From positions 1 to 19,282 of the forward strand of contig JAJBTR010000350.1 in assembly GCA_020860745.1 (NCBI GenBank): a stretch of DNA of 19,282 nt, in the 5' to 3' direction. The notes below the pieces were generated by a model that saw only the letters and a list, made by a program, of their open reading frames with translations, had not been told where the DNA came from and searched no databases. Made by a program: the position numbers and the translations under genes. Source of the stretch: Lachnospiraceae bacterium (GTDB taxonomy: Bacteria > Bacillota > Clostridia > Lachnospirales > Lachnospiraceae). This document shows, in pieces, positions 1 to 8,118 of the stretch. The first letter of the stretch is position 1, and every line of letters begins with the position of its first letter.

Positions 1-73
1 CACTAATGAAATATAGTAATGAATAAGCAGAATTGTAGACTTCTAATATTGTGGCGGCGGTAATGAAAGTGTT

Positions 74-88
74 TGATATATATTATAG
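74..88. promoter_or_regulatory. Candidate Fur-like operator upstream of feoA
   Basis: The 15-mer TGATATATATTATAG matches the Fur 7-1-7 pattern (TGATAAT, any base, ATTATCA) at 10 of 14 defined positions and lies about 50 nt before the first feoA ribosome binding site. Feo operons are commonly repressed by Fur or DtxR-type regulators, so the position makes sense. The tract is AT-rich and could match by chance. I could not pair it with a convincing -35/-10 promoter. Confidence 0.3.
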
Positions 89-136
89 CCGGCAGGAAGA
101 AATAAAAAGTGAAACACTGGCCAGGAGGAAATGAGA

Positions 137-349
137 ATGATACCTTTATCAATGTCAAAATCCGGAGAGATTGTTGTAATCAAAAAGATTACGGGAAAGG
201 ATGAAATCCGGCAGCATCTGGCGGAGCTTGGCCTGGTAGTGGATGAGACGGTGAAGGTCGTGACAGAGGTGGACGGCAATCTGATCGTTCAGGTAAAAGA
301 GAGCCGGATTGCTCTCGACAGAACCATGGCAAACCGGATCATGGTGTAA
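137..349 (+). CDS. feoA: FeoA family protein (first copy)
   Basis: Small cytosolic SH3-like beta-barrel protein of about 70 residues that is thought to act on the FeoB iron transporter. The sequence shows the typical FeoA pattern: an N-terminal 'Leu-Ser' strand, 'GEIVVIKKITGKDEIRQHL', the 'AELGLVVDETVKVV' turn, and a C-terminal 'RIALDRTMANRIMV' that matches the usual 'valRIPxxEAxRIxV' ending. Two in-frame ATGs lie at 131 and 137. The AGGAGG at 123-128 is only 2 nt from the first but 8 nt from the second, so 137 is the better start. It is followed by 225 nt with no supported gene, then a second feoA and feoB. FeoA is confident; its exact role in transport is family knowledge. Confidence 0.9.
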   Translation: MIPLSMSKSGEIVVIKKITGKDEIRQHLAELGLVVDETVKVVTEVDGNLIVQVKESRIALDRTMANRIMV

Positions 350-574
350 ATGCGAGTGATCGAAGAGACAGGTGATTGTTCCCGGTCGGTCCTGGACTAT
401 GAAACCAGGTAAAGAATAAAGCAACAGGATGGAGACAAACAGGCTGCGCACAGTCCGATTTGACTATAAAACAGACAGGGACGGAAGCCCGGTCAATGAT
501 AATTTAAAAAAGTTGTGAGTGGAGTGGGAGGAATGAATCCGGATGAAACTCCATGTAACGGGAAAGGAGATTAT

Positions 575-796
575 ATGAAAACATTAAAAGATGTGCCGGT
601 CAGCGGAACCGCAGTGGTGAAACGTCTTCACGGCGAGGGACCGACCAGACGCCGGATTATGGATATGGGTATCACCAAGGGCGTAGAGATCCTGGTGAGA
701 AAAGTGGCGCCTCTGGGCGATCCCATCGAACTGAATGTCCGCGGATATGAGCTCAGCATCCGGAAAGCGGACGCGGAAATGATAGAAGTAGAGTAA
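575..796 (+). CDS. feoA: FeoA family protein (second copy)
   Basis: Second FeoA-type SH3-like protein, 73 residues. It opens with 'MKTLKDVPVSGTAVVKRLHGEGPTRRR' and carries 'IMDMGITKGVEILVRKVAPLGDPIEL' and the terminal 'YELSIRKADAEMIEV', a closer match to canonical FeoA than the first copy. An upstream ATG at 515 would add 20 residues, but GGAAAGGAGA ends 4 nt before ATG 575 and the family starts here, so 575 is chosen. feoB starts 83 nt downstream. Two diverged FeoA proteins before FeoB recur in clostridial iron operons; this copy is the likelier direct FeoB partner, which is inference. Confidence 0.93.
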   Translation: MKTLKDVPVSGTAVVKRLHGEGPTRRRIMDMGITKGVEILVRKVAPLGDPIELNVRGYELSIRKADAEMIEVE

Positions 797-879
797 ACGC
801 AAAGTTTGAGTTATGAAACAGGACTTCGCACATGCAATGGCGCAGGTCGAAATCAGAAAATCGCAGAGAGGAGAATTAC

Positions 880-3030
880 ATGAGCATTAAGATTGCACTT
901 GCGGGTAATCCGAACAGCGGAAAAACGACGCTGTTTAATCAGCTGACCGGAAGTTCCCAGTATGTGGGAAACTGGCCCGGCGTTACCGTAGAGAAAAAAG
1001 AAGGAAAATTAAAAGGTTATAAAGGTGAGGTTGTCATCCAGGATCTGCCGGGCATTTATTCCCTTTCCCCCTACACACTGGAGGAGGTTATCACCCGTAC
1101 ATATCTTGTCAATGAGCGTCCGGACGCGATCTTAAACATTGTGGACGGAACGAACTTTGAGCGTAACCTGTATCTGACCACACAGCTGATGGAGCTGGGG
1201 ATCCCGGTTGTCATTGCAGCCAACATGATGGATATCGTTCGAAAGAACGGCGACAAGATTGACGTCAAAAAAGTGGCGGATCAGCTTGGCTGTGCCGTGA
1301 TTGAAATCAGCGCGCTGAAAGGCGAGGGCGGTTTTGAGGCGGCGGAGCAGGCTGTGGAGGCTGCAAAGAAAGCGAAGTACGCAGAGCCGCTTCACGTATT
1401 TACGGGAAGCGTGGAGCACGCGATCGCTCATATTGAGGAGTCTATCGAGACCAAGGTGAAAAAAGAAAATCTTCGCTGGTACGCGATGAAACTGTTTGAG
1501 AGGGACTCCAAGATCCAGGAGGAGCTGAATTTCCCCGCTGATCTGATGGCGCATATTGAGACTCATATTGAGGAATGCGAGAAGGAAATGGATGATGATT
1601 CCGAGAGTATCATCACTAACCAGCGGTATTCTTACATCAGCAAACTCTGTGACAATACGGTGAAAAAGGCATCCTCACTCCATGAGATGACAGTTTCTGA
1701 TAAGATCGACCGTATTGTGACAAACCGTGTTCTCGGACTTCCAATTTTTGCCGGGATTATGTTCCTCGTATTCTGGGTGGCAATGAATACTGTCGGTGCA
1801 TTTCTGACAGACTTTGTCAATGATGTTGTCTTTGCGGACGGCATTTGTGCCTGGCTCGGAACCGTGCTGGATAACGCAGGTGTCACCTCGTGGCTGGCAG
1901 GCCTCTTAAATGACGGTATTGTGGCCGGCGTGGGCGCTGTTCTCGGCTTTGTGCCGCAGATGTTAGTCCTGTTCCTGATGCTCTCGTTTTTGGAGCAGAT
2001 CGGATATATGGCGCGTGTGGCTTTCGTTCTGGACAGAATTTTCCGCAGGTTCGGGCTTTCCGGAAAATCCTTTATCCCGATGCTGGTAGGCGTCGGCTGC
2101 GGTATTCCGGGTGTTATGGCTTCCCGTACCATCGAGAATGAGAAAGACCGTCGGATGACGGTAATGACGACGACCTTTATGCCCTGCGGCGCAAAGATGC
2201 CGATCATCGCCATGATCGCGGGCGCGATGTTCCCGGCTCATCAGGGTCTGGTCTCCGTATCCGCTTACTTTATCGGTATCGCGGCGATCATCCTGTCCGG
2301 TATCATGTTGAAGAAGACAAAGCCTTTTGCGAGCGACCCGACACCTTTTGTCATGGAGCTGCCCGCTTACCACATTCCGACCGTTGGTTCTATTCTCCGT
2401 CCTACCTGGGAGAGAGGATGGTCCTTTATCAAGCGCGCGGGTACGATCATTCTCGCATCTACCGTGCTGATCTGGTTCCTCCAGGGATTTGGAGCGACAG
2501 GTTCCGGCTTTGGTATGGTCGCGGATTCCAATGATTCCATTCTCGCGGCGATCGGCAGCGCTGTTTGCATCATTTTCCGCCCGGCCGGATTCGGCGACTG
2601 GCGCGCGACGGTGGCGGCTGTCACGGGTCTGATTGCAAAAGAGAATGTTGTAGGTACTTTCGGTATCCTCTATGGCGGATTTGATGAAGTTGCAGAGGAT
2701 GGCGCAGAGATCTGGGGTGCCTTGCAGGCGGCTTACACACCGCTTTCCGCGTATGCGTTTATGATCTTTAATCTCCTGTGCGCTCCGTGCTTCGCGGCGA
2801 TGGGTGCCATCCGGAGAGAGATGAACAATACGAAGTGGTTCTGGGCTGCGATTGGCTACCAGTGTTTCCTGGCTTACACCGTATCTATTATTGTATTCCA
2901 GATTGGCAGCGCGATCGGCGGAAACGTACATCCGGTCGGTCTGGTTGTGGCGATTGCGATGCTGGTTGCGTATGTATATATGATTGTTCGCAAGAACCCG
3001 TATGCGAAAGGCAATGCGGTAACTGCATAG
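880..3030 (+). CDS. feoB: Ferrous iron transport protein B (FeoB)
   Basis: GTPase-coupled Fe(II) importer of the cytoplasmic membrane, 716 residues. The N-terminal G domain has all five motifs: G1 GNPNSGKT (residues 9-16), switch I 'NWPGVTVE' with T36, G3 DLPG (55-58), G4 NMMD (115-118) and G5 SALKG (144-148). A helical regulatory region follows to about residue 270. The membrane domain then carries the two Gate-like halves, with 'VGVGCGIPGVMASRTI', 'PCGAKMPI' and, near the end, 'CAPCFAAMGAIRREM'. A longer reading from 832 adds 16 residues, but GAGAGGAGA at 866-874 places the start at 880. The length is normal and the frame intact. Expected to work with the feoA products upstream and the Cys-rich peptide at 3432-3605. 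Confidence 0.98.
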   Translation: MSIKIALAGNPNSGKTTLFNQLTGSSQYVGNWPGVTVEKKEGKLKGYKGEVVIQDLPGIYSLSPYTLEEVITRTYLVNERPDAILNIVDGTNFERNLYLTTQLMELGIPVVIAANMMDIVRKNGDKIDVKKVADQLGCAVIEISALKGEGGFEAAEQAVEAAKKAKYAEPLHVFTGSVEHAIAHIEESIETKVKKENLRWYAMKLFERDSKIQEELNFPADLMAHIETHIEECEKEMDDDSESIITNQRYSYISKLCDNTVKKASSLHEMTVSDKIDRIVTNRVLGLPIFAGIMFLVFWVAMNTVGAFLTDFVNDVVFADGICAWLGTVLDNAGVTSWLAGLLNDGIVAGVGAVLGFVPQMLVLFLMLSFLEQIGYMARVAFVLDRIFRRFGLSGKSFIPMLVGVGCGIPGVMASRTIENEKDRRMTVMTTTFMPCGAKMPIIAMIAGAMFPAHQGLVSVSAYFIGIAAIILSGIMLKKTKPFASDPTPFVMELPAYHIPTVGSILRPTWERGWSFIKRAGTIILASTVLIWFLQGFGATGSGFGMVADSNDSILAAIGSAVCIIFRPAGFGDWRATVAAVTGLIAKENVVGTFGILYGGFDEVAEDGAEIWGALQAAYTPLSAYAFMIFNLLCAPCFAAMGAIRREMNNTKWFWAAIGYQCFLAYTVSIIVFQIGSAIGGNVHPVGLVVAIAMLVAYVYMIVRKNPYAKGNAVTA

Positions 3031-3051
3031 ATAGTGTTCTGTTTGTTGGAC

Positions 3052-3097
3052 GGATGCGGAAGATATATGGCTTCCTATATCTTCCGCATCCTGTTTT
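3052..3097 (+). terminator. Hairpin terminator after feoB
   Basis: Perfect 16-bp inverted repeat (3052-3067 with 3076-3091) and an 8-nt loop, 21 nt after the feoB stop. It is followed by TGTTTTGAC, a weak U-tract, so termination may be partial and allow some read-through to the Cys-rich peptide gene. Confidence 0.7.
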
Positions 3098-3126
3098 GAC
3101 ATTTTATGCAGTTGTGAATAGACTGC

Positions 3127-3261
3127 GTTACTGTTCACTCGTCAGCCACTCACACCGCTGAGTGGCTGCGAGCCAGCGCCAAAATGCTGGTTTTTAGCAT
3201 TTTGTGTGCATCCCGCGGAGCGTGTTACGTTCACCAGGCTGGCTAGCCTGTGAAAAGTAAC
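3127..3261. repeat. Hairpin repeat with inverted ends (element A)
   Basis: A 135-bp non-coding element bounded by GTTACTGTTCAC (3127-3138) and GTGAAAAGTAAC (3250-3261), which are inverted repeats at 11 of 12 positions. Inside are three more hairpins: CAGCCACTCA/TGAGTGGCTG, CAAAATGCT/AGCATTTTG, and a right-end hairpin built on TTCAC-CAGGCT/AGCCTG-TGAA. The right-end hairpin recurs in opposite orientation at 8719-8750. The overall plan, with terminal GTTAC/GTAAC ends and a right-end hairpin made of the same motif, is shared with the 134-bp element at 13882-14015. It has no coding capacity and looks like a REP or MITE-type dispersed element. The rest of the feoB to Cys-rich peptide gap (3262-3431) has only a 6-bp hairpin (3399-3415) just before the ribosome binding site. 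Confidence 0.7.
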
Positions 3262-3431
3262 TAGAATGCAGAATGGATGGATAAATGACAATATTATACT
3301 GGCGCAGAAGAAGCCGGTGTGATATGATAATTACAATTCGAATCGGTATTTCAATATTTGAATGTATGGGAATTGATTCTGCAAGATTGATTTGAGATGC
3401 CGGAAGTAATCCGGCAGAACAGGAGGGAGCT

Positions 3432-3605
3432 ATGGCAACAGTGATTGTCGCGATTATTGTTTTCGGAATCGTCGGGTTGGATGTCTGGTATCTGTTGGAC
3501 GACAAGATTCATCATAAGGGCAAGATCAGCTGCAGCGGTAACTGCCTGGAGGGCTGTTCCGGCTGTGGAGGCGGTTGCTCGGGTTGTAAGAATGGTTGTC
3601 ATTAG
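3432..3605 (+). CDS. FeoB-associated Cys-rich membrane protein
   Basis: A 57-residue protein. Residues 3-22 form one hydrophobic segment ('TVIVAIIVFGIVGLDVWYLL'), followed by a short charged linker (DDKIHHKGK) and a C-terminal cluster of seven cysteines (C34, C38, C42, C45, C49, C52, C56) with glycine and serine between them, ending NGCH. This is the pattern of the FeoB-associated Cys-rich membrane protein family found beside feoB in many Firmicutes. AGGAGGG at 3421-3427 fixes the start. The Cys tail probably binds iron or a metal cluster near the FeoB pore; that role is inference. It follows feoB by 401 nt, with a terminator and hairpin element A between them, an unusually wide gap for this pair. 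Confidence 0.9.
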   Translation: MATVIVAIIVFGIVGLDVWYLLDDKIHHKGKISCSGNCLEGCSGCGGGCSGCKNGCH

Positions 3606-3660
3606 ATAACGCATTAGCTGATCATTATTAGAGAAGCAAAATTCAGAATAGGAAGATATG

Positions 3661-3697
3661 ATGAGCAGGAAACGAAAATGGTTTTCTGCTCATTTTG
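3661..3697 (+). terminator. Terminator after the Cys-rich peptide gene
   Basis: A 13-bp stem with one G-T pair (3661-3673 with 3681-3693) and a 7-nt loop, followed by TTTT. It lies between the convergent Cys-rich peptide gene and the CPBP gene. The U-tract is on the plus strand, so it best serves the feo side. Confidence 0.7.
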
Positions 3698-3717
3698 GCA
3701 CAGCATTAGAAACTGAA

Positions 3718-4689
3718 CTATGCAAACATATTCATCGCAAATACTCCGACAATGCTGATGATAAAAAGAATCATGCCGGCGTTGCCGAAAATCGCTTTGG
3801 CCGTCTTTTTAGCAGACATTTCATATTCTCCGGAATACAGGACGATCTTCCGGAAAGACAGGATGAACTGCACCAGACCGACGATCGCCAGACCGATGAA
3901 AAGCAATTCATATAAGACCAGTCCAATCATAGCGCCCGGATTCATGAAAAAGGCAGTGAAGATTGTTTCAATGGAATCGCCGCTGATCCATTGCAAATAG
4001 TCGAGTTTTTCCAGGAAAAAGGTTCCGACGAAGCCGCCGAGGAAGTTGACCGTCATGTGGAAAGAGATCGTGTATCTGATTTTCCCGGTGCGGATATATA
4101 CGTATGCGAAGAGACAGCCCAGTCCGAATGCATAGAAAAACTGATAAAAATTGCCATGAATCATTCCGAAAATGAGTCCGGAGAGCAGAATTGCCATGCG
4201 GTCTCCGAAGACGATGACGCGGTCAATCAGCAGCTTCCGGAAGATCAGTTCCTCCAGAACCGGTGCGAGAATAACAGAGAACAGAAAGACCATTCCAAGG
4301 CTGCCGGTCGTCATCATATCCTGGATGTCCGAGGTCAGCTCCGCGCCGGAGAGGGCGCTGATCAGGGCGCAGACGAGGTTGCCGATGATGTTTCCCGCTT
4401 CCATAATGAATATGGCGATGCAGAGCGTGGAAAACCACTTTCCCGCTTTCATCTTATTCTGATACAGATTCATCGCGGGTAGCCTGCGCATGATGATGGC
4501 GCAGACCGGCATTGCAACCAGATACTGGGGCGCAAGAGAGACGATCCAGTACAGACCCGGATAGCGGTAGAGGCTTCCAGGAGCAAAAAATTCAATGACA
4601 ATGCTTAAAATGACCTGGACTACAAGTATTAATATGATCAGTGCAAAATATGCAAATCCTACTCTTGAGAAAAATTTTTTATTATTCAT
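3718..4689 (-). CDS. CPBP family intramembrane metalloprotease
   Basis: A 323-residue polytopic membrane protein of the CPBP family (CAAX protease and bacteriocin-processing, formerly Abi). About eight hydrophobic segments are visible. The catalytic signature is complete: EE-LIF-R at E146/E147 and R151, 'FGMIHGNFYQF' with H178, and 'HMTVNFLGG' with H211 and N215. Family members are glutamate-type intramembrane proteases used in CAAX processing, bacteriocin self-immunity or regulated proteolysis; nothing nearby (no bacteriocin genes) shows which applies. On the minus strand CCGAGGAG lies 11 nt before ATG 4689 and a TATAAT box at 4722-4727. The gene is divergent from the acyltransferase gene, with a 145-bp shared spacer. 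Confidence 0.9.
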   Translation of the reverse strand: MNNKKFFSRVGFAYFALIILILVVQVILSIVIEFFAPGSLYRYPGLYWIVSLAPQYLVAMPVCAIIMRRLPAMNLYQNKMKAGKWFSTLCIAIFIMEAGNIIGNLVCALISALSGAELTSDIQDMMTTGSLGMVFLFSVILAPVLEELIFRKLLIDRVIVFGDRMAILLSGLIFGMIHGNFYQFFYAFGLGCLFAYVYIRTGKIRYTISFHMTVNFLGGFVGTFFLEKLDYLQWISGDSIETIFTAFFMNPGAMIGLVLYELLFIGLAIVGLVQFILSFRKIVLYSGEYEMSAKKTAKAIFGNAGMILFIISIVGVFAMNMFA

Positions 4690-4749
4690 CAGATTACGTA
4701 CTCCTCGGAATGTTTTCTCCCATTATAAAATCGAAATATGAAAAAACTA

Positions 4750-4780
4750 TTAACAAACACAGAATAAAATCTGATATAAT
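4750..4780 (+). promoter_or_regulatory. Probable promoter of the acyltransferase-like gene
   Basis: TATAAT at 4775-4780, followed by a T-run, with TTAACA at 4750-4755. The 19-nt spacer is longer than ideal. It sits about 55 nt before the start codon. Confidence 0.45.
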
Positions 4781-4834
4781 TTTTTTGCTCCGATAATCTA
4801 TAAAACGGGAGCCAGATCAATATGGAGGAAAACT

Positions 4835-5629
4835 ATGAATCTGAAACAATTATGTGAAATGATAGAAATGCCGGCCGAGGTCACGAAAACAGTTTTATCC
4901 CTGTCAGAGAGACTGACACAGACGGGGCTGATTCGCGTGATTACACAACAGGAAAAAGCGTGGGAAGCATGTTCTGAGCTGGAGGACCTTTGCGGGGAGG
5001 ACAGGGATGGATATACGATGCTTACCTATATGTTGCTGGCGGCTCTGGAGACGCAGGTGATATATCAGAAAAGAGGGATCAGCGATGATATTTTTTCTGA
5101 TACTATGAAGTGTTTTTCCAGATTTGTGCGGGAGCACAGAGCAAGCTTCGGAAGATACGGGTTTGATCGGGGGTATTGGACATACCGGCAGCTGTCGATG
5201 ACGCTGTTTCGAATCGGGACACTGGAGTATGAGTATGCGGACAGGGAACAGGTGACCTATATCCATATCCCGACAGGAGCGAAGCTGGAAAAACCGCAGT
5301 GTGCAGAGCCATATGCGGCAGTGCTTGATTTTACTGCAAAGTATTACAGTGACCGTGCGAATTACGAATTTATCCTTGATTCGTGGCTTTTGTCTCCCAC
5401 TCTTGACGACCTGCTGGATCCGGATTCGAGGATTATTCAGTTTAAAAATTGTTTTCAGATGGACTCCTGGGATAAGAGCGCCGCAGATGCCCTGCAGTGG
5501 GTCTTCGGGAGAAGAGACCTGAGTTATGAAAAACTTCCGGAGCATACGTCGCTGCAGCGCAGGATGAAGCAGTATTTGTTAAATGGCGGTGTCATCGGTT
5601 GCGCCAGGGGGCATTTAAAAGGATTCTGA
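4835..5629 (+). CDS. Acyltransferase domain-containing protein (NAT_N / GNAT_C type)
   Basis: A 264-residue soluble protein resembling the Firmicutes proteins named 'acyltransferase domain-containing protein', which combine an N-terminal NAT_N-like domain with a C-terminal GNAT-like domain. Recognisable stretches are 'YTMLTYMLLAALE', 'FSDTMKCFSRFVREH', 'YGFDRGYWTYRQLSMTLFRIGTLEYE', 'YIHIPTGAKLE' and 'ILDSWLLSPTLDDLL...SRIIQFKNCF'. The substrate and donor are unknown. GGAGGA at 4824-4829 supports the start. No signal peptide or membrane segment is seen. The gene ends 4 nt before the end of convergent ppk1, with no terminator between them. The family call is from memory of its sequence pattern. 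Confidence 0.75.
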   Translation: MNLKQLCEMIEMPAEVTKTVLSLSERLTQTGLIRVITQQEKAWEACSELEDLCGEDRDGYTMLTYMLLAALETQVIYQKRGISDDIFSDTMKCFSRFVREHRASFGRYGFDRGYWTYRQLSMTLFRIGTLEYEYADREQVTYIHIPTGAKLEKPQCAEPYAAVLDFTAKYYSDRANYEFILDSWLLSPTLDDLLDPDSRIIQFKNCFQMDSWDKSAADALQWVFGRRDLSYEKLPEHTSLQRRMKQYLLNGGVIGCARGHLKGF

Positions 5630-5633
5630 AACT

Positions 5634-7892
5634 TTATCGTGTCTGTCTGGTCCTTAAACGGTTTTTCTGAGATTGGAAATACTCCTGTGCGGACAGAGGT
5701 TTTCCGGAATCTGAGGCAGGTGTGCGGTTTTCGCCGTGGGAATGAACCAATGTTTTTTCTTTGTCGATATCCTTTGCCGGCACGTAATTCCCGTTGGGCT
5801 GCTGCACCCTCGCTTTCACATTGTCCGCCATGAGTGCGGCGAAGATGCGCAGGACGCGCGCCTTTACATCCGGGTCGTAGACCGGCGCGGCCACCTCGAC
5901 CCGGCGGATGGTGTTGCGGGTCATAAAGTCGGCGGAAGATAAATAAACTTCCTCGCCGTCGGCGCCGAAAATATAGATCCGGGAATGTTCCAGATAGCGC
6001 CCCACGATGCTTCGGATCGTGATATGGTCTGTCATGCCGGGAACGCCGGCGATGAGGCAGCAGGCGCCGCGGACGATCAGTTCAATCTCAACGCCGACCT
6101 GGGAAGCCTCGATGAGTTTGTCGATGATCGTTTTGTCGGTCAGGGAATTCATCTTGGCGCCTACGTAGGCGGGCTTTCCCTCCCTGGCCAGAGCGATCTG
6201 CCGGTCAATCTTTTGCAGGATGGGTTCTCTCAGCGCTTTCGGGGCGATGAGCAGGTGTTTTGTCTCCGTCATTACTTCCCCGAGGAAAAGCTGCTGGAAG
6301 ACTTCGTTGGCCTCGGCGCCGATTTCCTGATGCGCGGTCATGAGAGAAAAATCCGTGTACAGGCGGGCGGTCGTCTCATTGTAATTTCCGGTGCCGATCT
6401 GGGTATAGTAAAAGTTGCTTTCGTCTTTTCGCATTGTGACAAGGCAGAGCTTGGAATGGACTTTCAGGTTGTCGAGTCCGTATAAAATGCGGCAGCCGGC
6501 TTCCTCCAGGCGCCGCGACCAGTCGATATTGTTCGCTTCGTCAAAGCGGGCGCGAAGTTCCACCAGCACATCCACTTCCTTGCCGTTCTCGGCGGGGCGG
6601 ATCAGCGCGCTGACGACTCTGCTGTGGTTTGCCACGCGGTAGAGCGTCATCCGGATAGACACTACATCCGGGTGTTCGGCAGCTTCTGTCAGCATTTTTA
6701 AGAAAGGCTCTATGCTGTCATAAGGGTAGAAGAGCAGCCGGTCTTTTTCCTCAATCTGTTCCAACATACTTCCACGCAGATTGATCTCCCGGGGAATCTG
6801 CGGGGAAAAACGGTCAAAGAACAGTGTAGAGTCGCTGCGCAGGATATCCCGGATTTCGGAGTAAAAGGACAGATCCAGCGGAGCCTGTGAGCGGAAGACG
6901 TGGGATTCCTCCAGTCCCATCTGTTGACAAAGCGCTTTTAAGATATCGGCTTCCAGTGGCCGGGTGTACTCCAGTTTGATCGGGCGGAGACGTTTCCGCT
7001 GGCTGACCAGCTGTTCCATGATACTGCGAAAATCAGCTTCGTCGTCGTACACATCTTCGTCGGGGTCGATGTCCGCATTCCGGAGAATACGGATCAGAGA
7101 TTTTGTTTTTACATTGTAGTTTCCGAATATTTTTCCGGTAAAATGCAGAATTAACTCTTCTGTCAGAATGAAACGGTTCTCCCGTCCGGAAATTCGTATT
7201 AATCGGGGAAGCATTTCACCGCTGCAGGGGACGATGCCCAGCTTCTTTTTCCCGTTTGCCTCAAGAATTGCGATGGCATAGATATCCTGGTTGTTCAGGA
7301 AGGGAAAAGGCTGTTTTTTGCCGATGACCAGGGGGGCAAGAAGCGGGCGGATGGATGTTTTGAAATAGGCCCGCAGAAATAATCTGTCCTGCTCCTCCGT
7401 CTCCCTGTAATCCAGAAGCTCCACGCCGTGCAGGGAAAGTTCTTTTTTCAATTCTGTAAAATCATGATCTTTGCGCCGGGTCAGGGTTCTTGTCTGACTG
7501 AAGATTGCTGTGAGCTGCTCCGCGCAGGTCATGTGTGTCTTGCTATCCCGGATGTCCTCCGATATCAGCATCTGGTCAAACAGAGAGCCGACACGGACAC
7601 GGAAAAACTCGTCCAGATTGCTCTGAAAAATGGAGAGAAAAGAGAGGCGTTCGCCAAGCGGGTTCTGAAGTGTCTCCGCCTCCTCCAGTACACGCGTGTT
7701 GAATTTCAGCCAGGATAATTCCCGGTTATCGTAGCAGGAGTTGATAAGGGCATCGGATTCCGCGGCGGATTCGGTTGGCAGGGTTTCCTCCGAAGCCTGT
7801 TCTGCTTTATCGTCTGCTTTCCTGCCGGGCATCGGAGCGGGATGCTTCCGCCGGAACAGCAGGGATACGATGTTTCTGAAAAATGATATCAT
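5634..7892 (-). CDS. ppk1: Polyphosphate kinase 1
   Basis: Reversibly polymerises the gamma-phosphate of ATP into polyphosphate. The protein has 752 residues. The family core begins at 'NRELSWLKFNTRVLEEA' (about residue 56), followed by 'SIFQSNLDEFFRVRVGSL'. The catalytic core carries the phosphorylated histidine in 'KVHSKLCLV' (H479) and the second conserved histidine in 'YLEHSRIYIFG' (H636), with 'RMTLYRVANHSRVVSALI' and 'ELRARFDEANNIDW' before them. About 45 residues precede the usual start: 'MISFFRNIVSLLFRRKH', hydrophobic and basic, then an acidic linker, perhaps a membrane-contact segment. AAGGAG (minus strand, 7899-7904) supports ATG 7892. A single-gene unit; the 5' spacer shares the region upstream of tRNA-Gly. 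Confidence 0.97.
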   Translation of the reverse strand: MISFFRNIVSLLFRRKHPAPMPGRKADDKAEQASEETLPTESAAESDALINSCYDNRELSWLKFNTRVLEEAETLQNPLGERLSFLSIFQSNLDEFFRVRVGSLFDQMLISEDIRDSKTHMTCAEQLTAIFSQTRTLTRRKDHDFTELKKELSLHGVELLDYRETEEQDRLFLRAYFKTSIRPLLAPLVIGKKQPFPFLNNQDIYAIAILEANGKKKLGIVPCSGEMLPRLIRISGRENRFILTEELILHFTGKIFGNYNVKTKSLIRILRNADIDPDEDVYDDEADFRSIMEQLVSQRKRLRPIKLEYTRPLEADILKALCQQMGLEESHVFRSQAPLDLSFYSEIRDILRSDSTLFFDRFSPQIPREINLRGSMLEQIEEKDRLLFYPYDSIEPFLKMLTEAAEHPDVVSIRMTLYRVANHSRVVSALIRPAENGKEVDVLVELRARFDEANNIDWSRRLEEAGCRILYGLDNLKVHSKLCLVTMRKDESNFYYTQIGTGNYNETTARLYTDFSLMTAHQEIGAEANEVFQQLFLGEVMTETKHLLIAPKALREPILQKIDRQIALAREGKPAYVGAKMNSLTDKTIIDKLIEASQVGVEIELIVRGACCLIAGVPGMTDHITIRSIVGRYLEHSRIYIFGADGEEVYLSSADFMTRNTIRRVEVAAPVYDPDVKARVLRIFAALMADNVKARVQQPNGNYVPAKDIDKEKTLVHSHGENRTPASDSGKPLSAQEYFQSQKNRLRTRQTR

Positions 7893-8070
7893 GGAAAACT
7901 CCTTATTGTTAAAAATCTATACCTTTGAAAGGGCTTTGGTTCGATGAATCAGATAATAGTTCTGTGATAGTTTGTCCTCTATTCCAGAATATCATTTGGG
8001 GAAGTTTTTGCAAAGAGAAATCTTGGTAAAGTTTGTAAAGAACTACAGGGAGTATGACGGGAAAAATTCC

Positions 8071-8099
8071 TTGACAGATGAAAGGAAATAGGGTAGAAT
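8071..8099 (+). promoter_or_regulatory. Sigma-A promoter of tRNA-Gly
   Basis: TTGACA (8071-8076), 17-nt spacer, TAGAAT (8094-8099). The predicted start is about 13 nt before the mature tRNA. Near-consensus, as expected for a stable RNA gene. Confidence 0.85.
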
Positions 8100-8118
8100 C
8101 AAATCTATTAAGCGATTT

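Noticed and set aside
350..415. Short ORF directly after the first feoA
   Set aside because: About 20 codons, no ribosome binding site of its own and no family resemblance; more likely chance. The rest of 350-574 shows only a 5-bp hairpin.
1963..3138. 391-codon open frame on the minus strand
   Set aside because: It lies opposite feoB, has no ribosome binding site, and its protein is Arg/His/Asp-rich low-quality sequence with no family features; a shadow of feoB codon use.
3325..3339. Fur box before the Cys-rich peptide gene
   Set aside because: Only the left half TGATAAT matches; the right half does not.
3718..4689. Abortive-infection or bacteriocin immunity system based on the CPBP protease
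   Set aside because: No bacteriocin, toxin or phage-defence partner lies nearby; the old 'Abi' name alone does not support defence.
5985..6485. 166-codon plus-strand frame inside ppk1
   Set aside because: Antisense to a clearly real ppk1 with both catalytic histidines; no ribosome binding site.
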